DNA from: an uncultured bacterium
GTDB taxonomy: Bacteria; Planctomycetota; UBA8742; UBA2392
Reading direction: 5' to 3'
Length of the DNA: 64,000 bases
Assembly: GCA_938014885.1 (NCBI GenBank)
Contig: CALLQI010000018.1
Span: forward strand, 248,001-312,000
Position numbers and translations under genes: made by a program. Positions 51,391 to 59,710 of the stretch are shown piece by piece. Position 1 is the first letter of the stretch, and every line of letters begins with the position of its first letter. The notes below the pieces were generated by a model. It was given only the letters and a program-made list of their open reading frames with translations. It had not been told where the DNA came from and did no database searches.

Positions 51391-52929
51391 ATGCAAAGCC
51401 AGGACGAACCCGGCTGCAACGAATGCGGCGGGGAAGCGAGTGCGTCCCAGCAACAGTCAGGACAGCCTACTTCCCGGCAGCCCGAGGTGTTCGTTCGTCC
51501 GTACAACGCTGACAGCGACGGGATTCCAGTCCCGCGAATGCACCTCCGCGACAACTCGCGTACGTCACCAATTGCGCTGGGAAGACCCTTGGACGCCGCG
51601 CGTGTGGTCGTCGAGGCGGAGGATTGCGATATTTGCGTTGATCGGCCGGAGCGGCGCGGACAGAGAGTTGCGGCGCATCTACCGGGCTATACCAAGCTGC
51701 CAAGGGAGTGGAGCCCCCTGTCCGCTTCAATCAGTGTCGCAGACGCAGTCGGAGTCTCACAGGACTTTGCTGCACTTTGCTCCGGTCCATGGTTCGAGCA
51801 GTCTGGCCCACAAGTCAAGCAAAGCACTCGCGCTTCTCAGGCTTCCACACCTACCGTGCGATTGGGAACTCGTGCCGAGATGGCTGACGGAATGCAGCTG
51901 TTGAACGTTGCTGCGGAAGAACCTTGGATGGAAGAGGAACTGCTGGGTGAGACGCTCATTCAGACTGACGAGGGCTGTGAAGAGCGAATCTTGATCCGCA
52001 AAGAAGAGGGGGCAGATGCTCCCACAGCTGAAGAAGTAGAAGCAGTACTCCGCGCCATCAAGGCAAACTTTGCCAAGCTCATGAAGGCCGGAACCACAGG
52101 TTGGATTCTGGTCGAGTTCCCGAATGGCGAGTATCACTGGTACCAATGGCGCGGCGGGCCAAAAATCGGTTGCCAAGGGGAGATTACGTTTCGCTTGATG
52201 AAGTCCGGTCCGCGAATACGAAACCCGGGGCTGACTGTGATCAAGATTGACTCAAGGGGAGCTGGCATCGGCGTTGAGGGACCTGCGAACGATTCGGATA
52301 GTACGCCGCCGATCGCTCCGCAGCCACCTGCTGCACCGCCAGCGGGCGGGCTCGGTGGCGGGCCACCACCGGCCTCACCACCGCCAGGAGGGGGGCTGAC
52401 TTGGACTCCAAACCTCCCAAGTCCGCGCCACACCTACGAGAATCCCGTTCCGAGCAGCGACCGCAGGAAGTACACGAACCTGCCGGCGGTCTCCCCCTGC
52501 CAGGAAGTTGTGTTCGCAACCATACAAGTGAGCTTCGACCCCTTCGTGCTCGCCACCATACCCACGCGCGAGAAACCGTTTCGTCAGAGGACTGTGCCCA
52601 ATGACGCCGAGATGGCACAGTTGTTCGCAGCTGAGATCGATGCGGTTGGCAAGGAGCTCGCACGGTACACTCATCGGTTCCCTTCAGCAGCGCAGCTGGA
52701 GTCTGCGGCTCTGGATGCGACGACTTGCGTCAATCCCGAGTGTCCAAACGTGGGGAACTTGGTCCTGGATGGTTGGAACCTCACGGTTTCAAACCTTCGC
52801 GTGGAGACAAAGTACTCGACTCGGAGGGTCGGCAGTGCCGAGGATCCGCGGGGATACTTCGTCGCGTTAGAGCTCTCCATTGTCGCAGTAGCATCGGGCG
52901 AAGTGTGGTTCCATTATGAGTGCCTGTAG
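51391..52929 (+). CDS. Unknown protein with Pro/Gly linker, lower-GC gene
   Basis: The protein has 512 residues and I do not recognise it. GGGAGCAAGCC precedes the ATG. Features are an N-terminal Cys pair (CNEC), a short Ser/Gln-rich part, an alpha/beta domain about 150-270 (TGWILVEFPNGEYHWYQWRGG), a Pro/Gly-rich linker (about 305-345), and a C-terminal alpha/beta domain with four Cys (CVNPEC). Its GC and codon use look lower than the neighbours, as for the next gene, which suggests horizontal acquisition. By position it may be a partner of the capsid-like protein. The next gene starts within it (14-bp overlap). Confidence 0.55.
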   Translation: MQSQDEPGCNECGGEASASQQQSGQPTSRQPEVFVRPYNADSDGIPVPRMHLRDNSRTSPIALGRPLDAARVVVEAEDCDICVDRPERRGQRVAAHLPGYTKLPREWSPLSASISVADAVGVSQDFAALCSGPWFEQSGPQVKQSTRASQASTPTVRLGTRAEMADGMQLLNVAAEEPWMEEELLGETLIQTDEGCEERILIRKEEGADAPTAEEVEAVLRAIKANFAKLMKAGTTGWILVEFPNGEYHWYQWRGGPKIGCQGEITFRLMKSGPRIRNPGLTVIKIDSRGAGIGVEGPANDSDSTPPIAPQPPAAPPAGGLGGGPPPASPPPGGGLTWTPNLPSPRHTYENPVPSSDRRKYTNLPAVSPCQEVVFATIQVSFDPFVLATIPTREKPFRQRTVPNDAEMAQLFAAEIDAVGKELARYTHRFPSAAQLESAALDATTCVNPECPNVGNLVLDGWNLTVSNLRVETKYSTRRVGSAEDPRGYFVALELSIVAVASGEVWFHYECL

Positions 52930-54301
52930 GCGGCAGACCTTGGTAGCGTTTGCCCTGGCCTTCTCGGTCACGGGATTGATGGTTCTGACCGCCTGGATGC
53001 TCTTGTCGCAGCCGCAACAGAGCAACGTCCCGACTACCCCGCGAAACGGCGGCACTAGGGACTCCAGCCCCGAGCCGGTCACTCAGACGTACACCCGGAA
53101 GAGAGCCATTCATTTGCCGGACCCGCGAAGGTTCTATGTCAGCTACCACATATGCCGCCGTTCGCAACTGGAGCTGAGGAAGAGTGAGCTGTTTCCGGCT
53201 GCCAACTTAGTGCAGAGGAAGGCTGACGATCCACTCCGGCATTTCGAGGGTGGGACGGTGGATCTGGAGGATGACGAGTTCTTGGTCGTCAAGACCTACG
53301 ATTGGGAAATGATTGGCACCCGGGACGGCCACCTGCATCAGCTCGGACAGGAGATCCCAGAGGCTGAGGGTCTGATCCTGTGCAGCTCGCCATACCTTAC
53401 CCGCAACGGGCTGATGAACTTGCATAGTTGGCGCAATCTGCGCTATCTGGAGTTGTCGGGACCTTTGAGCCAAGAGCGCGGAGTGGAGGATAACGACTTC
53501 GAACTACTGGGCGGAATTGGCAGTCTGACTCACCTGTGTTTCAGCTACTTCCACATCAACGCGACATACAGAGTCCCTAAGAAGGGCATGTTAGCACTCG
53601 CCGGACTGACAAGACTGGAGTCCTTGTATTGTCCTCATGCGACAACGGACGCGGAAGTTGCAGTGGCATTTGCGAGCCTCAATGAGTTGCGGGTACTTCA
53701 TCTACATCCAATGAGGGACCCAGACGCATGGTTTGAAACTTTTGCCAAGCTGCCGCGACTTGAGCGGCTGACGTGCTATGGAATGTGGTTGCGTGATGCC
53801 CACATAGCGAGGCTGGCTGGTCTGAGCAACCTTCGCTATGTCATGCTGGGCCATTGCACGCTGCTCACAGACGCATCTCTGGTCTCACTTGCGCGGTGCT
53901 CGAAACTGGAGGGCATTGACCTGTTTGGCGGACTCAATACTAATATCACGATTCAGGGGATCGCATTGCTCTCGCGGTTGCCGTTGACCGAGCTCCGGTT
54001 GGGTGGCACGTTTCTCAGCCTGTCTGATGGAATTCTTGGGGTCTTGGCCGGCATGAAGCGGTTGCGCATCCTGCGACTTCCGTACATGCCCGCGTTCACA
54101 GGCCGGGGACTTGGATTGATGGCAAAGTTGCCTCATCTGGAGAAGCTTAACCTGGGCCTTTGCAGCCACATGAACCAGCATGAGCTTCGCGCGCTTGTCA
54201 ATGTAGACAGACCCTTAGAGGTGAGCGTGCCGAGGCACGTCTGGGGAAGCCTCAGAGAGGAACTCGCGACCGCCAATCCAAACCTGACATTCAATCGCTG
54301 A
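52916..54301 (+). CDS. Membrane-anchored leucine-rich-repeat protein, lower GC
   Basis: The protein has 461 residues. Residues 7-30 form a membrane anchor or uncleaved signal (LVAFALAFSVTGLMVLTAWML). About 160-455 carry LRR units of variable length, e.g. NLRYLELSGPLS, SLTHLCFSYF, RLESLYCPHA, LRVLHLHPM, RLERLTCYGM, NLRYVMLGHC, LEGIDLFGGL, LTELRLGGT and LRILRLPYM. They differ from plant-type LRRs and resemble those in secreted planctomycete proteins. It overlaps the previous gene by 14 bp, so it belongs to the same lower-GC transcript. It may display a binding surface outside the membrane. Confidence 0.7.
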   Translation: MSACRRQTLVAFALAFSVTGLMVLTAWMLLSQPQQSNVPTTPRNGGTRDSSPEPVTQTYTRKRAIHLPDPRRFYVSYHICRRSQLELRKSELFPAANLVQRKADDPLRHFEGGTVDLEDDEFLVVKTYDWEMIGTRDGHLHQLGQEIPEAEGLILCSSPYLTRNGLMNLHSWRNLRYLELSGPLSQERGVEDNDFELLGGIGSLTHLCFSYFHINATYRVPKKGMLALAGLTRLESLYCPHATTDAEVAVAFASLNELRVLHLHPMRDPDAWFETFAKLPRLERLTCYGMWLRDAHIARLAGLSNLRYVMLGHCTLLTDASLVSLARCSKLEGIDLFGGLNTNITIQGIALLSRLPLTELRLGGTFLSLSDGILGVLAGMKRLRILRLPYMPAFTGRGLGLMAKLPHLEKLNLGLCSHMNQHELRALVNVDRPLEVSVPRHVWGSLREELATANPNLTFNR

Positions 54302-54319
54302 GCAACTTGGGCCGGTTCC

Positions 54320-56494
54320 CTACGCCCCCAGCTTCTCGAGCGCGATTCGTTTGATTGCTCTCAAATCCATCTTGCCGCTTCCTAGTAGCGGTAGGGCTTC
54401 TACCTGCACGAAGTCGCGGGGTTTTGGGATGAAGAGATTGGGCAGGCCGTGCTCTTGCAGCTTTCCTACTACTACTTCGATTTCGATCTCGGCTTTGCAG
54501 CACAGCACCACCAGCCGCTCACCCTTCTTCTCGTCCGGTACGGCCGTCACTGCGAACACTTGCTCGGTTGCTTCGATTGCCACGTGCAGCGCTTCTTCTA
54601 CCTTGCCGTGGGGCACCATTTCGCCGCCGATTTTGCTGAAGCGGCTCAGCCGGTCGGTGATCGAAATCGTACCGTCTTCATTCAACTTGCAGATGTCGCC
54701 CGTGCGATACCAGCCGTCGCTCAGTGCGGCCGCCGTCAGTTCCGGCTTGCCGAGGTAGCCGCTCATCACGTTGGGGCCCTTCGCCAGCAGCATGCCGGGT
54801 TCGCCTTGCGGCATCGGCTCGCCGGTGTCGGGGTCCACGATGCGCACGCGCACGCCGGGGAACGGGCGGCCGACCGCACCGGGCGCGTTGCCGGGCTGGA
54901 ACACGCCGGGCTGGCGGTTTTCCGGGGCGTTGCAGGCGATCACCGGCGCGCATTCGGTACAGCCGTAGCCTTCGAAAATTGCGATGCCGTACTTCTCATG
55001 CCACGCGCGCGCGAAGGTCTGCGACAACTTCTCGGCACCTGAAACCACCAGCCGCAGTGTCGCGAATTGCGCGCGGCCGCACTTCTTCATGTACATCTGC
55101 ATGAAGGTCGGGGTTGCGACCAGGATCGTCGCGCCGAACTTTTCGGTGGTGGCGCCCACACTTTCGACATCCAGCGGGTTGGGCAGGAACACCAGTGTCG
55201 CACCGAGGTGCGGGCCCAGCCACAGCAGCAGGTTCCCGAAGGCGTGAAAGAACGGAAGCATGTGCAGGATGCGGTCGCGCGGCCCCAGCTGGATCTGCCA
55301 GTCGGCGCCCTCGACGTTGCTGAGCACGTTGGCGTGGGTCAGCGGCACGCCCTTGGGCTCGCCGGTGCTGCCGCTGCTGAAGATCAGCGAGAGCGTGTCG
55401 TGCACGGTATGGCGCTTTGCCGCGCCGACCCAGCGGCGGATCAGCCACAGCGGCGCGAGCTTGGCCAGAATCAGGGCAATCAGCTTCGCCGGCGTGCTGA
55501 TCGTTTTGGCCACGTCGTCCAGATAGATCAGCTCAACGCCCGCCGGGGCCTCCAGCTTGGCCTTGTGCAGGAACTGCTTGCTGGTGACGACCGTTTTGAG
55601 GCCGGCCTGCACGCAGGCACTTTCCATGCCGTCTTTGCCCGTCGTGTAATTCAGGTTGCACACGCTGCGCGAGGCCAGCACCGCCCCCAGGTTCGCCAGC
55701 CCGCCGCCGACACTGGGCGGCAGCAGGAAGCCCACGCTGGACTGGCCTTCCCAAGGCCGGCGCAATGCGCGCGCGATGGCGATGGCGCCGGTCAACACCT
55801 TGATCCAGGGAATCGCGCCACGCACCGGGTCCGCAAAGCCGACGTCGTCAGCGCGGCGGCGGCAGCCTTGGACAATGTTGCTGTCCATGGGCTGCATCAG
55901 TTCCACGCGGCGCGCCCAGCCTTCGTTCGTGAGCTCAATGAAGGCCGCGCGCAGATTGGCGGCCGTGGGCTCGCTGATGGGTGCGCCGTGCAGCAGTAGC
56001 GCCTGCGTGAATCGCGCGCGGGGCAGTGGCAGCGGGACAGGGCGGTTCGCGTCTCCGACCAAAGCACCCCAGCCGCCCGCGATGTGCAGCGGCGTCACCG
56101 GCAGCTTGCGCGCGACCGCGAGGCGCTGCACGGCCTCGGTCAGCGTCGGCATGTCACCCGGATGCGACAGCTTGGCCTCGGTGAAGATGCAGACGCTGGC
56201 GCCGGATTCGAGGGCTTTTTCGGCGGCTTTAAGTGCGGCCTCCATCGCGATCGGCCCGTCGCCAAAGTTGACCGCGCCGCCGAGGCGCGACAGCAGGCGC
56301 TGCTTGAAGGTGCCGCGGCGCAGCGGGTTTACCAGCGAGACAATTTTGCCGGGCAGGCAGGCGCGCACAATCGCAGCATCGAACAGGCTGGCGTGTTCGC
56401 ACAGGTAAACGCGCGGGCCGGCGGGCAAGGCCGCCAGTTCAACGCGGCGCAGGCGTAGGAACGGCCACAGCAGCAATCTGATCAAAGCGCCCAT
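54320..56494 (-). CDS. aas: Bifunctional acyltransferase/acyl-ACP synthetase
   Basis: The protein has 724 residues. Aas takes up lysophosphatidylethanolamine and re-acylates it at the inner membrane. Residues 1-200 form a PlsC-type acyltransferase with HASLFD (His34, Asp39). About 230-720 is an AMP-binding acyl-adenylate domain with LIFSSGSTGEPKGV, GYGCTECAPV, YRTGDICKL and DRLSRFSKIGGEMV. The architecture and length match Escherichia coli Aas. A separate role in acyl-ACP recycling is inferred. The promoter region has a 15-bp palindrome (see 56497-56541). Confidence 0.9.
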   Translation of the reverse strand: MGALIRLLLWPFLRLRRVELAALPAGPRVYLCEHASLFDAAIVRACLPGKIVSLVNPLRRGTFKQRLLSRLGGAVNFGDGPIAMEAALKAAEKALESGASVCIFTEAKLSHPGDMPTLTEAVQRLAVARKLPVTPLHIAGGWGALVGDANRPVPLPLPRARFTQALLLHGAPISEPTAANLRAAFIELTNEGWARRVELMQPMDSNIVQGCRRRADDVGFADPVRGAIPWIKVLTGAIAIARALRRPWEGQSSVGFLLPPSVGGGLANLGAVLASRSVCNLNYTTGKDGMESACVQAGLKTVVTSKQFLHKAKLEAPAGVELIYLDDVAKTISTPAKLIALILAKLAPLWLIRRWVGAAKRHTVHDTLSLIFSSGSTGEPKGVPLTHANVLSNVEGADWQIQLGPRDRILHMLPFFHAFGNLLLWLGPHLGATLVFLPNPLDVESVGATTEKFGATILVATPTFMQMYMKKCGRAQFATLRLVVSGAEKLSQTFARAWHEKYGIAIFEGYGCTECAPVIACNAPENRQPGVFQPGNAPGAVGRPFPGVRVRIVDPDTGEPMPQGEPGMLLAKGPNVMSGYLGKPELTAAALSDGWYRTGDICKLNEDGTISITDRLSRFSKIGGEMVPHGKVEEALHVAIEATEQVFAVTAVPDEKKGERLVVLCCKAEIEIEVVVGKLQEHGLPNLFIPKPRDFVQVEALPLLGSGKMDLRAIKRIALEKLGA

Positions 56495-56496
56495 GT

Positions 56497-56541
56497 TTCC
56501 GCCTCACGCGGAAGTATATAACGTCGTTATAGGATAGTCAA
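56497..56541 (-). promoter_or_regulatory. aas promoter with operator palindromes
   Basis: TTGACT (56536-56541), 17-bp spacer and TATACT (56513-56518) give a near-consensus promoter. A perfect 15-bp palindrome TATAACG-T-CGTTATA (56517-56531) covers the spacer and -10 box. TTCCGC-N5-GCGGAA (56497-56513) lies 2 bp before the ATG and could be an operator or leader hairpin. Confidence 0.7.
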
Positions 56542-56585
56542 TCGCCACGGAGTCTATGCAATCGCGCGCCACCCGGCAAAGCAAA

Positions 56586-56605
56586 GCCGCCCCGGTTGGG
56601 GCGGC
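56586..56605 (-). terminator. Terminator after tRNA-His
   Basis: A perfect GCCGCCCC/GGGGCGGC stem with a 4-base loop lies 12 bp past the tRNA 3' end. The transcript continues into TTTGCTTTG. Confidence 0.75.
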
Positions 56606-56617
56606 GTCGGTGTTTGG

Positions 56618-56695
56618 TGGGCGGCTAGACGGGACTTGAACCCGCGACCCCCAGATCCACAATCTGGTGCTCTAACCAACTGAGCTACTAGCCGC
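56618..56695 (-). tRNA. tRNA-His (anticodon GTG)
   Basis: The cloverleaf folds fully. The anticodon loop is TTGTGGA with anticodon GTG, and the T loop is TTCAAGT. The acceptor begins with an extra 5' G that pairs with C73, the identity element of tRNA-His, and 3' CCA is encoded. A -35 like TTGACG (56729-56734) and TACTTT (56707-56712), spacer 16, lie upstream, and a terminator follows. Confidence 0.95.
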
Positions 56696-56767
56696 ATTGC
56701 GCGCGTAAAGTATCGCCGCGCCCCTGATCGTCAACGGGCGGCACGGCTACGGCTTGCCCCGGCTGCC

Positions 56768-57118
56768 CTACAAATCGCCTTCGCACCACATGCAGCGCTT
56801 GGCCAGTTTGTTGTTCTGGCGGCCGCACTTGCCGCAGTTCTTGGGCGACAGTTTGTCGGGCACGGCCTTGCCGTCGAGGGTGCCGTCCTGCAGGTCGATG
56901 AAGTCGCGCAGGTCGGCGAACTGGGCTTCGGTGAACACGCCGGCCTGCTGGCAGATCGTGGCGAGCGTCTTCACCACCAGGTTCAGCTGTTCAATTTCGT
57001 GCTGCAGTTCCTGGATATCGTCGCGGGCGTTCTCAAGCGCCCAGTTGGTGCGGGTTTCGAGCGCGCTGATCTTGGAGCCGTCGCGCCGGCTGTGCAGCCC
57101 CATCACGTTCCAAAGCAT
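56768..57118 (-). CDS. Coiled-coil protein with C-terminal zinc ribbon
   Basis: The protein has 116 residues. Residues 15-60 are a heptad coiled coil (ARDDIQELQHEIEQLNLVVKT); the C-terminus carries Cys95-x2-Cys98 and Cys109-x2-Cys112, a zinc-ribbon pattern. No catalytic motif is present. It probably is a small adaptor that dimerises through the coil and binds nucleic acid or protein through the ribbon. No name can be given. Confidence 0.65.
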   Translation of the reverse strand: MLWNVMGLHSRRDGSKISALETRTNWALENARDDIQELQHEIEQLNLVVKTLATICQQAGVFTEAQFADLRDFIDLQDGTLDGKAVPDKLSPKNCGKCGRQNNKLAKRCMWCEGDL

Positions 57119-57263
57119 GCATCCCCCTTTCGTGTTCGCACAGGATAGCGGCCAATGTCCGCTAGGTCACGGGTGAGCCCGCGACCCCGCGTTGACACAA
57201 CCAGCATTCGGCCACACAGTGTGTGTTGTAGACGCCGCGAAGGCTTCACAGGCCGGAGATGCC

Positions 57264-58442
57264 ATGACCGACATCGTAATCACGCATGCGCTGCGCACCC
57301 CCATCGGCAAGATGGGCGGCACTCTGGCCCCGCTTTCGGCCGTCGATATGGGCGTGCACGCGGCCAAAGCCGTGCTGGAGCAATCGGCGATTGACCCGGC
57401 GCTGGTGGACGAAGTCTATTTCGGCCATGCGCGGCAGGCGGGTAACGGCCCCAATTCGGCCCGGCAGGTGGCCCTGCGCGCGGGCCTGCGCGAAACCGCG
57501 ATCGCCACCACCGTCAACATGGCCTGTGCCTCAGGCCTGAAATCGATTGTGCTGGGCGCGCAGCAGATCATGGCCGGCGAAGCGCAGGTGGTGCTGGCCG
57601 GCGGCATGGAAAGCATGAGCAACGTGCCGTTCATGCTGAGCCAGCTTCGCGACGGCTATCGCCTCGGCCACGCTGAGGCCATCGACCTGATGTACCGCGA
57701 CGGCTTTCACTGCCCGCTGGCAGATCAGCTGATGGGCCGCACCGCTGAGACCCTGAGAATTCAGTACAGCATCCCGCGCGCTGAGCAGGACGAATTCGCG
57801 GTCGCCAGCCACAACAAGGCCGAAGCCGCGATCAAGGCCGGGCGCTTCAAGGCGGAGATCGCGCCGATCACGATCAAGACGCGCAAGGGTGAAGTGCGCA
57901 TGGAACATGACGAGCCCGCGCGCGAAGGCCTGAAGGTGGCTGACCTGGCGCGCCTGAAGCCGGTGTTCATGGACGACGGCACGATCCACCCGGGCAACGC
58001 CAGCGGCATCACCGACGGCGCGACCGCGCTGCTGCTGATGCACGCCGACACCGCAACCAAGCACGGCTACAAGCCGCTGGCGCGCATCGAAGGCTGGGCC
58101 TTTGCGGGCGTGGACCCCAAGGTCATGGGCATCGGCCCCGTTCCCGCCACCCGCAAGCTGAACCAGAAGCTGGGCCTGCAGGTCAGCGACTATGACCTGG
58201 TTGAGCTGAACGAGGCCTTTGCGGCCCAGGCACTGGCCTGCGACCGCGAACTCAAGTTCGACCGCGAACGCCTGAACGTCAACGGCGGCGCGATCGCGCT
58301 GGGCCACCCGATCGGCAACACGGGCGCGCGCATCGTGGCGTCACTGGCACACGCGTTGCAGCAGCGCGGCGGCAAGCGCGGCCTGGCCACCCTGTGCGTA
58401 AGCGGCGGCCTGGGCGCAAGCCTCAGCATCACCCGCGCCTGA
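57264..58442 (+). CDS. Acetyl-CoA acetyltransferase (thiolase II)
   Basis: The protein has 392 residues from ATG 57264 with CGGAGA upstream. Thiolases condense two acetyl-CoA to acetoacetyl-CoA (or the reverse in beta-oxidation). Nucleophile Cys88 lies in NMACASGLKS. The His motif NVNGGAIALGHPIG and the second Cys region TLCVSGGLGAS complete the active site; the usual CxGGG is CVSGG here. Together with aas, desaturase and the carboxylase it points to lipid metabolism, although the genes are not in one operon. Confidence 0.92.
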   Translation: MTDIVITHALRTPIGKMGGTLAPLSAVDMGVHAAKAVLEQSAIDPALVDEVYFGHARQAGNGPNSARQVALRAGLRETAIATTVNMACASGLKSIVLGAQQIMAGEAQVVLAGGMESMSNVPFMLSQLRDGYRLGHAEAIDLMYRDGFHCPLADQLMGRTAETLRIQYSIPRAEQDEFAVASHNKAEAAIKAGRFKAEIAPITIKTRKGEVRMEHDEPAREGLKVADLARLKPVFMDDGTIHPGNASGITDGATALLLMHADTATKHGYKPLARIEGWAFAGVDPKVMGIGPVPATRKLNQKLGLQVSDYDLVELNEAFAAQALACDRELKFDRERLNVNGGAIALGHPIGNTGARIVASLAHALQQRGGKRGLATLCVSGGLGASLSITRA

Positions 58443-58860
58443 CAGGCATCGCAAACACAAGAGCCCGAAGCGCAAGCGAAGGGTTGACGTGCGTGGAGCG
58501 ATGACCTGCAACTGCGTTTGAACCACGAAGCGCCACGAAGGACCACGAAGAACGGCTACTGCATTTTCACGCAGAGACGCGGAGACGCAGAGAACGTCAA
58601 CTGCGTTTCTCTGCTCAGTGGCACGTGCAGGATCACGCTGACTTGCGTGGCAGTGGCAATTCACGGCGCACGTTGCGAGAGGTCGCCGTGGCCGACTGAG
58701 AAAGACGTTTAGCCGCCAAGATCGCGAGGATTCGCCAGAAACTGCCAGCACGCTTCTCTGCGCCTCTGCGTCTTTGCGCGAGAACCGCGTTGAAGTTGCC
58801 GTTCTTCGTGGCGTTTCGTGTTATTCGTGGATGAACGTCGTTGCCGTTCCGTCCCACCGC
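58443..58860. repeat. Intergenic repeat mosaic
   Basis: No gene is seen. Modules are AACAAGAGCCCGAAGCGCAAG as two halves (CACAAGAGCCCG, AAGCGCAAGCGAAGGG) at 58453-58485, GCAACTGCGTTT (58508-58519), CCACGAAG series (58521-58550), GCAGAGACGCGGAGACGCAG part (58572-58592), GTCAACTGCGTTT (58596-58608), and a reverse-orientation set at 58755-58850. Confidence 0.6.
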
Positions 58861-59616
58861 TTATGCAGCGGTTTCTGATTTGCGGGCGGTGGCGAGGATT
58901 ACCCCGTAGTAGCGGCGGTTCTGCACGAATTCGCGGTATGCGGCCGTGTAGCGCGCCAGCCGCGCGTCATCTTCCAGCGCGCTATGAAAGATGTTCACCG
59001 TGGTCTCGTGGCCCTCGTCATTCTCGAGGCCCTTGCGGCTGAACCATGTCATCGCCGCAGTGTCGCTTTCGATGCCTGTGAAACCCGCGGCCTCCAGCTC
59101 GTCCCACCAGCCGCGTACGACCTGCGGCCTCACGAAACCCTGCCATACCTGGTGCAGCGCCTGTTCGCGCTCGGGCGTGGGTGGCTGGCGCCAGCACAGT
59201 TCATGCAGCCCGATGCGGCCGCCGGGTTTGAGGGTGCGGGCCACTTCGCGCAGGCAGGCGGCGGCTTGTTCGGCCGGCAGGGTGCACAGTGCGGATTCGA
59301 GCATGGCCGCATCAAAGTGAGCGTCGGGGAAAGGCAGCTGGCTGGGTTTGCCGATGCGGGCAGTGCTGCGTTTCCTGAGTGCGGGGTCGCTTTCCGTGAC
59401 TTTCTCGTGCTCGTCGGCGACCAAGGCTTCCGTGGTGGCGCGGGTGGTCATGCTGACGTACAGGGCGGTGTTTGCGGCGGCGGTGCCGATCAAAAGCGCG
59501 TGTTCGCCGGTCTTTATGCCGAGCTTGTGGACCAGCGTGGTGGTCGCGTACACGCCGCCGGGCTTGAGCTCCGTCTTGCCCAGCGAGGCCAGAAAGTTCG
59601 GCAGCGCTTGCGCCAT
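58861..59616 (-). CDS. SAM-dependent class I methyltransferase
   Basis: The protein has 251 residues. The Rossmann-type fold is shown by motif I-like HALLIGTAAANTALYVS (the family's acidic-x-Gly-x-Gly is degenerate here), FPDAHFDAAMLESALCTLP (motif IV) and LKPGGRIGLHELCWRQ (motif VI). The last third is helical. It could methylate a small molecule or quinone-like compound; the target is unknown. The lack of a clear GxGxG makes activity uncertain. It is divergent from hutH with 94 bp between starts. Confidence 0.72.
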   Translation of the reverse strand: MAQALPNFLASLGKTELKPGGVYATTTLVHKLGIKTGEHALLIGTAAANTALYVSMTTRATTEALVADEHEKVTESDPALRKRSTARIGKPSQLPFPDAHFDAAMLESALCTLPAEQAAACLREVARTLKPGGRIGLHELCWRQPPTPEREQALHQVWQGFVRPQVVRGWWDELEAAGFTGIESDTAAMTWFSRKGLENDEGHETTVNIFHSALEDDARLARYTAAYREFVQNRRYYGVILATARKSETAA

Positions 59617-59710
59617 GGCGACAGTTTAGCTGCCGTCGCCGCCGGCTGCGATGGTTGTTGGGCGTGATCGCTTCTTTCCGTCGGGGCCGTTGCGCGCTAA
59701 CGTCCGCCCC

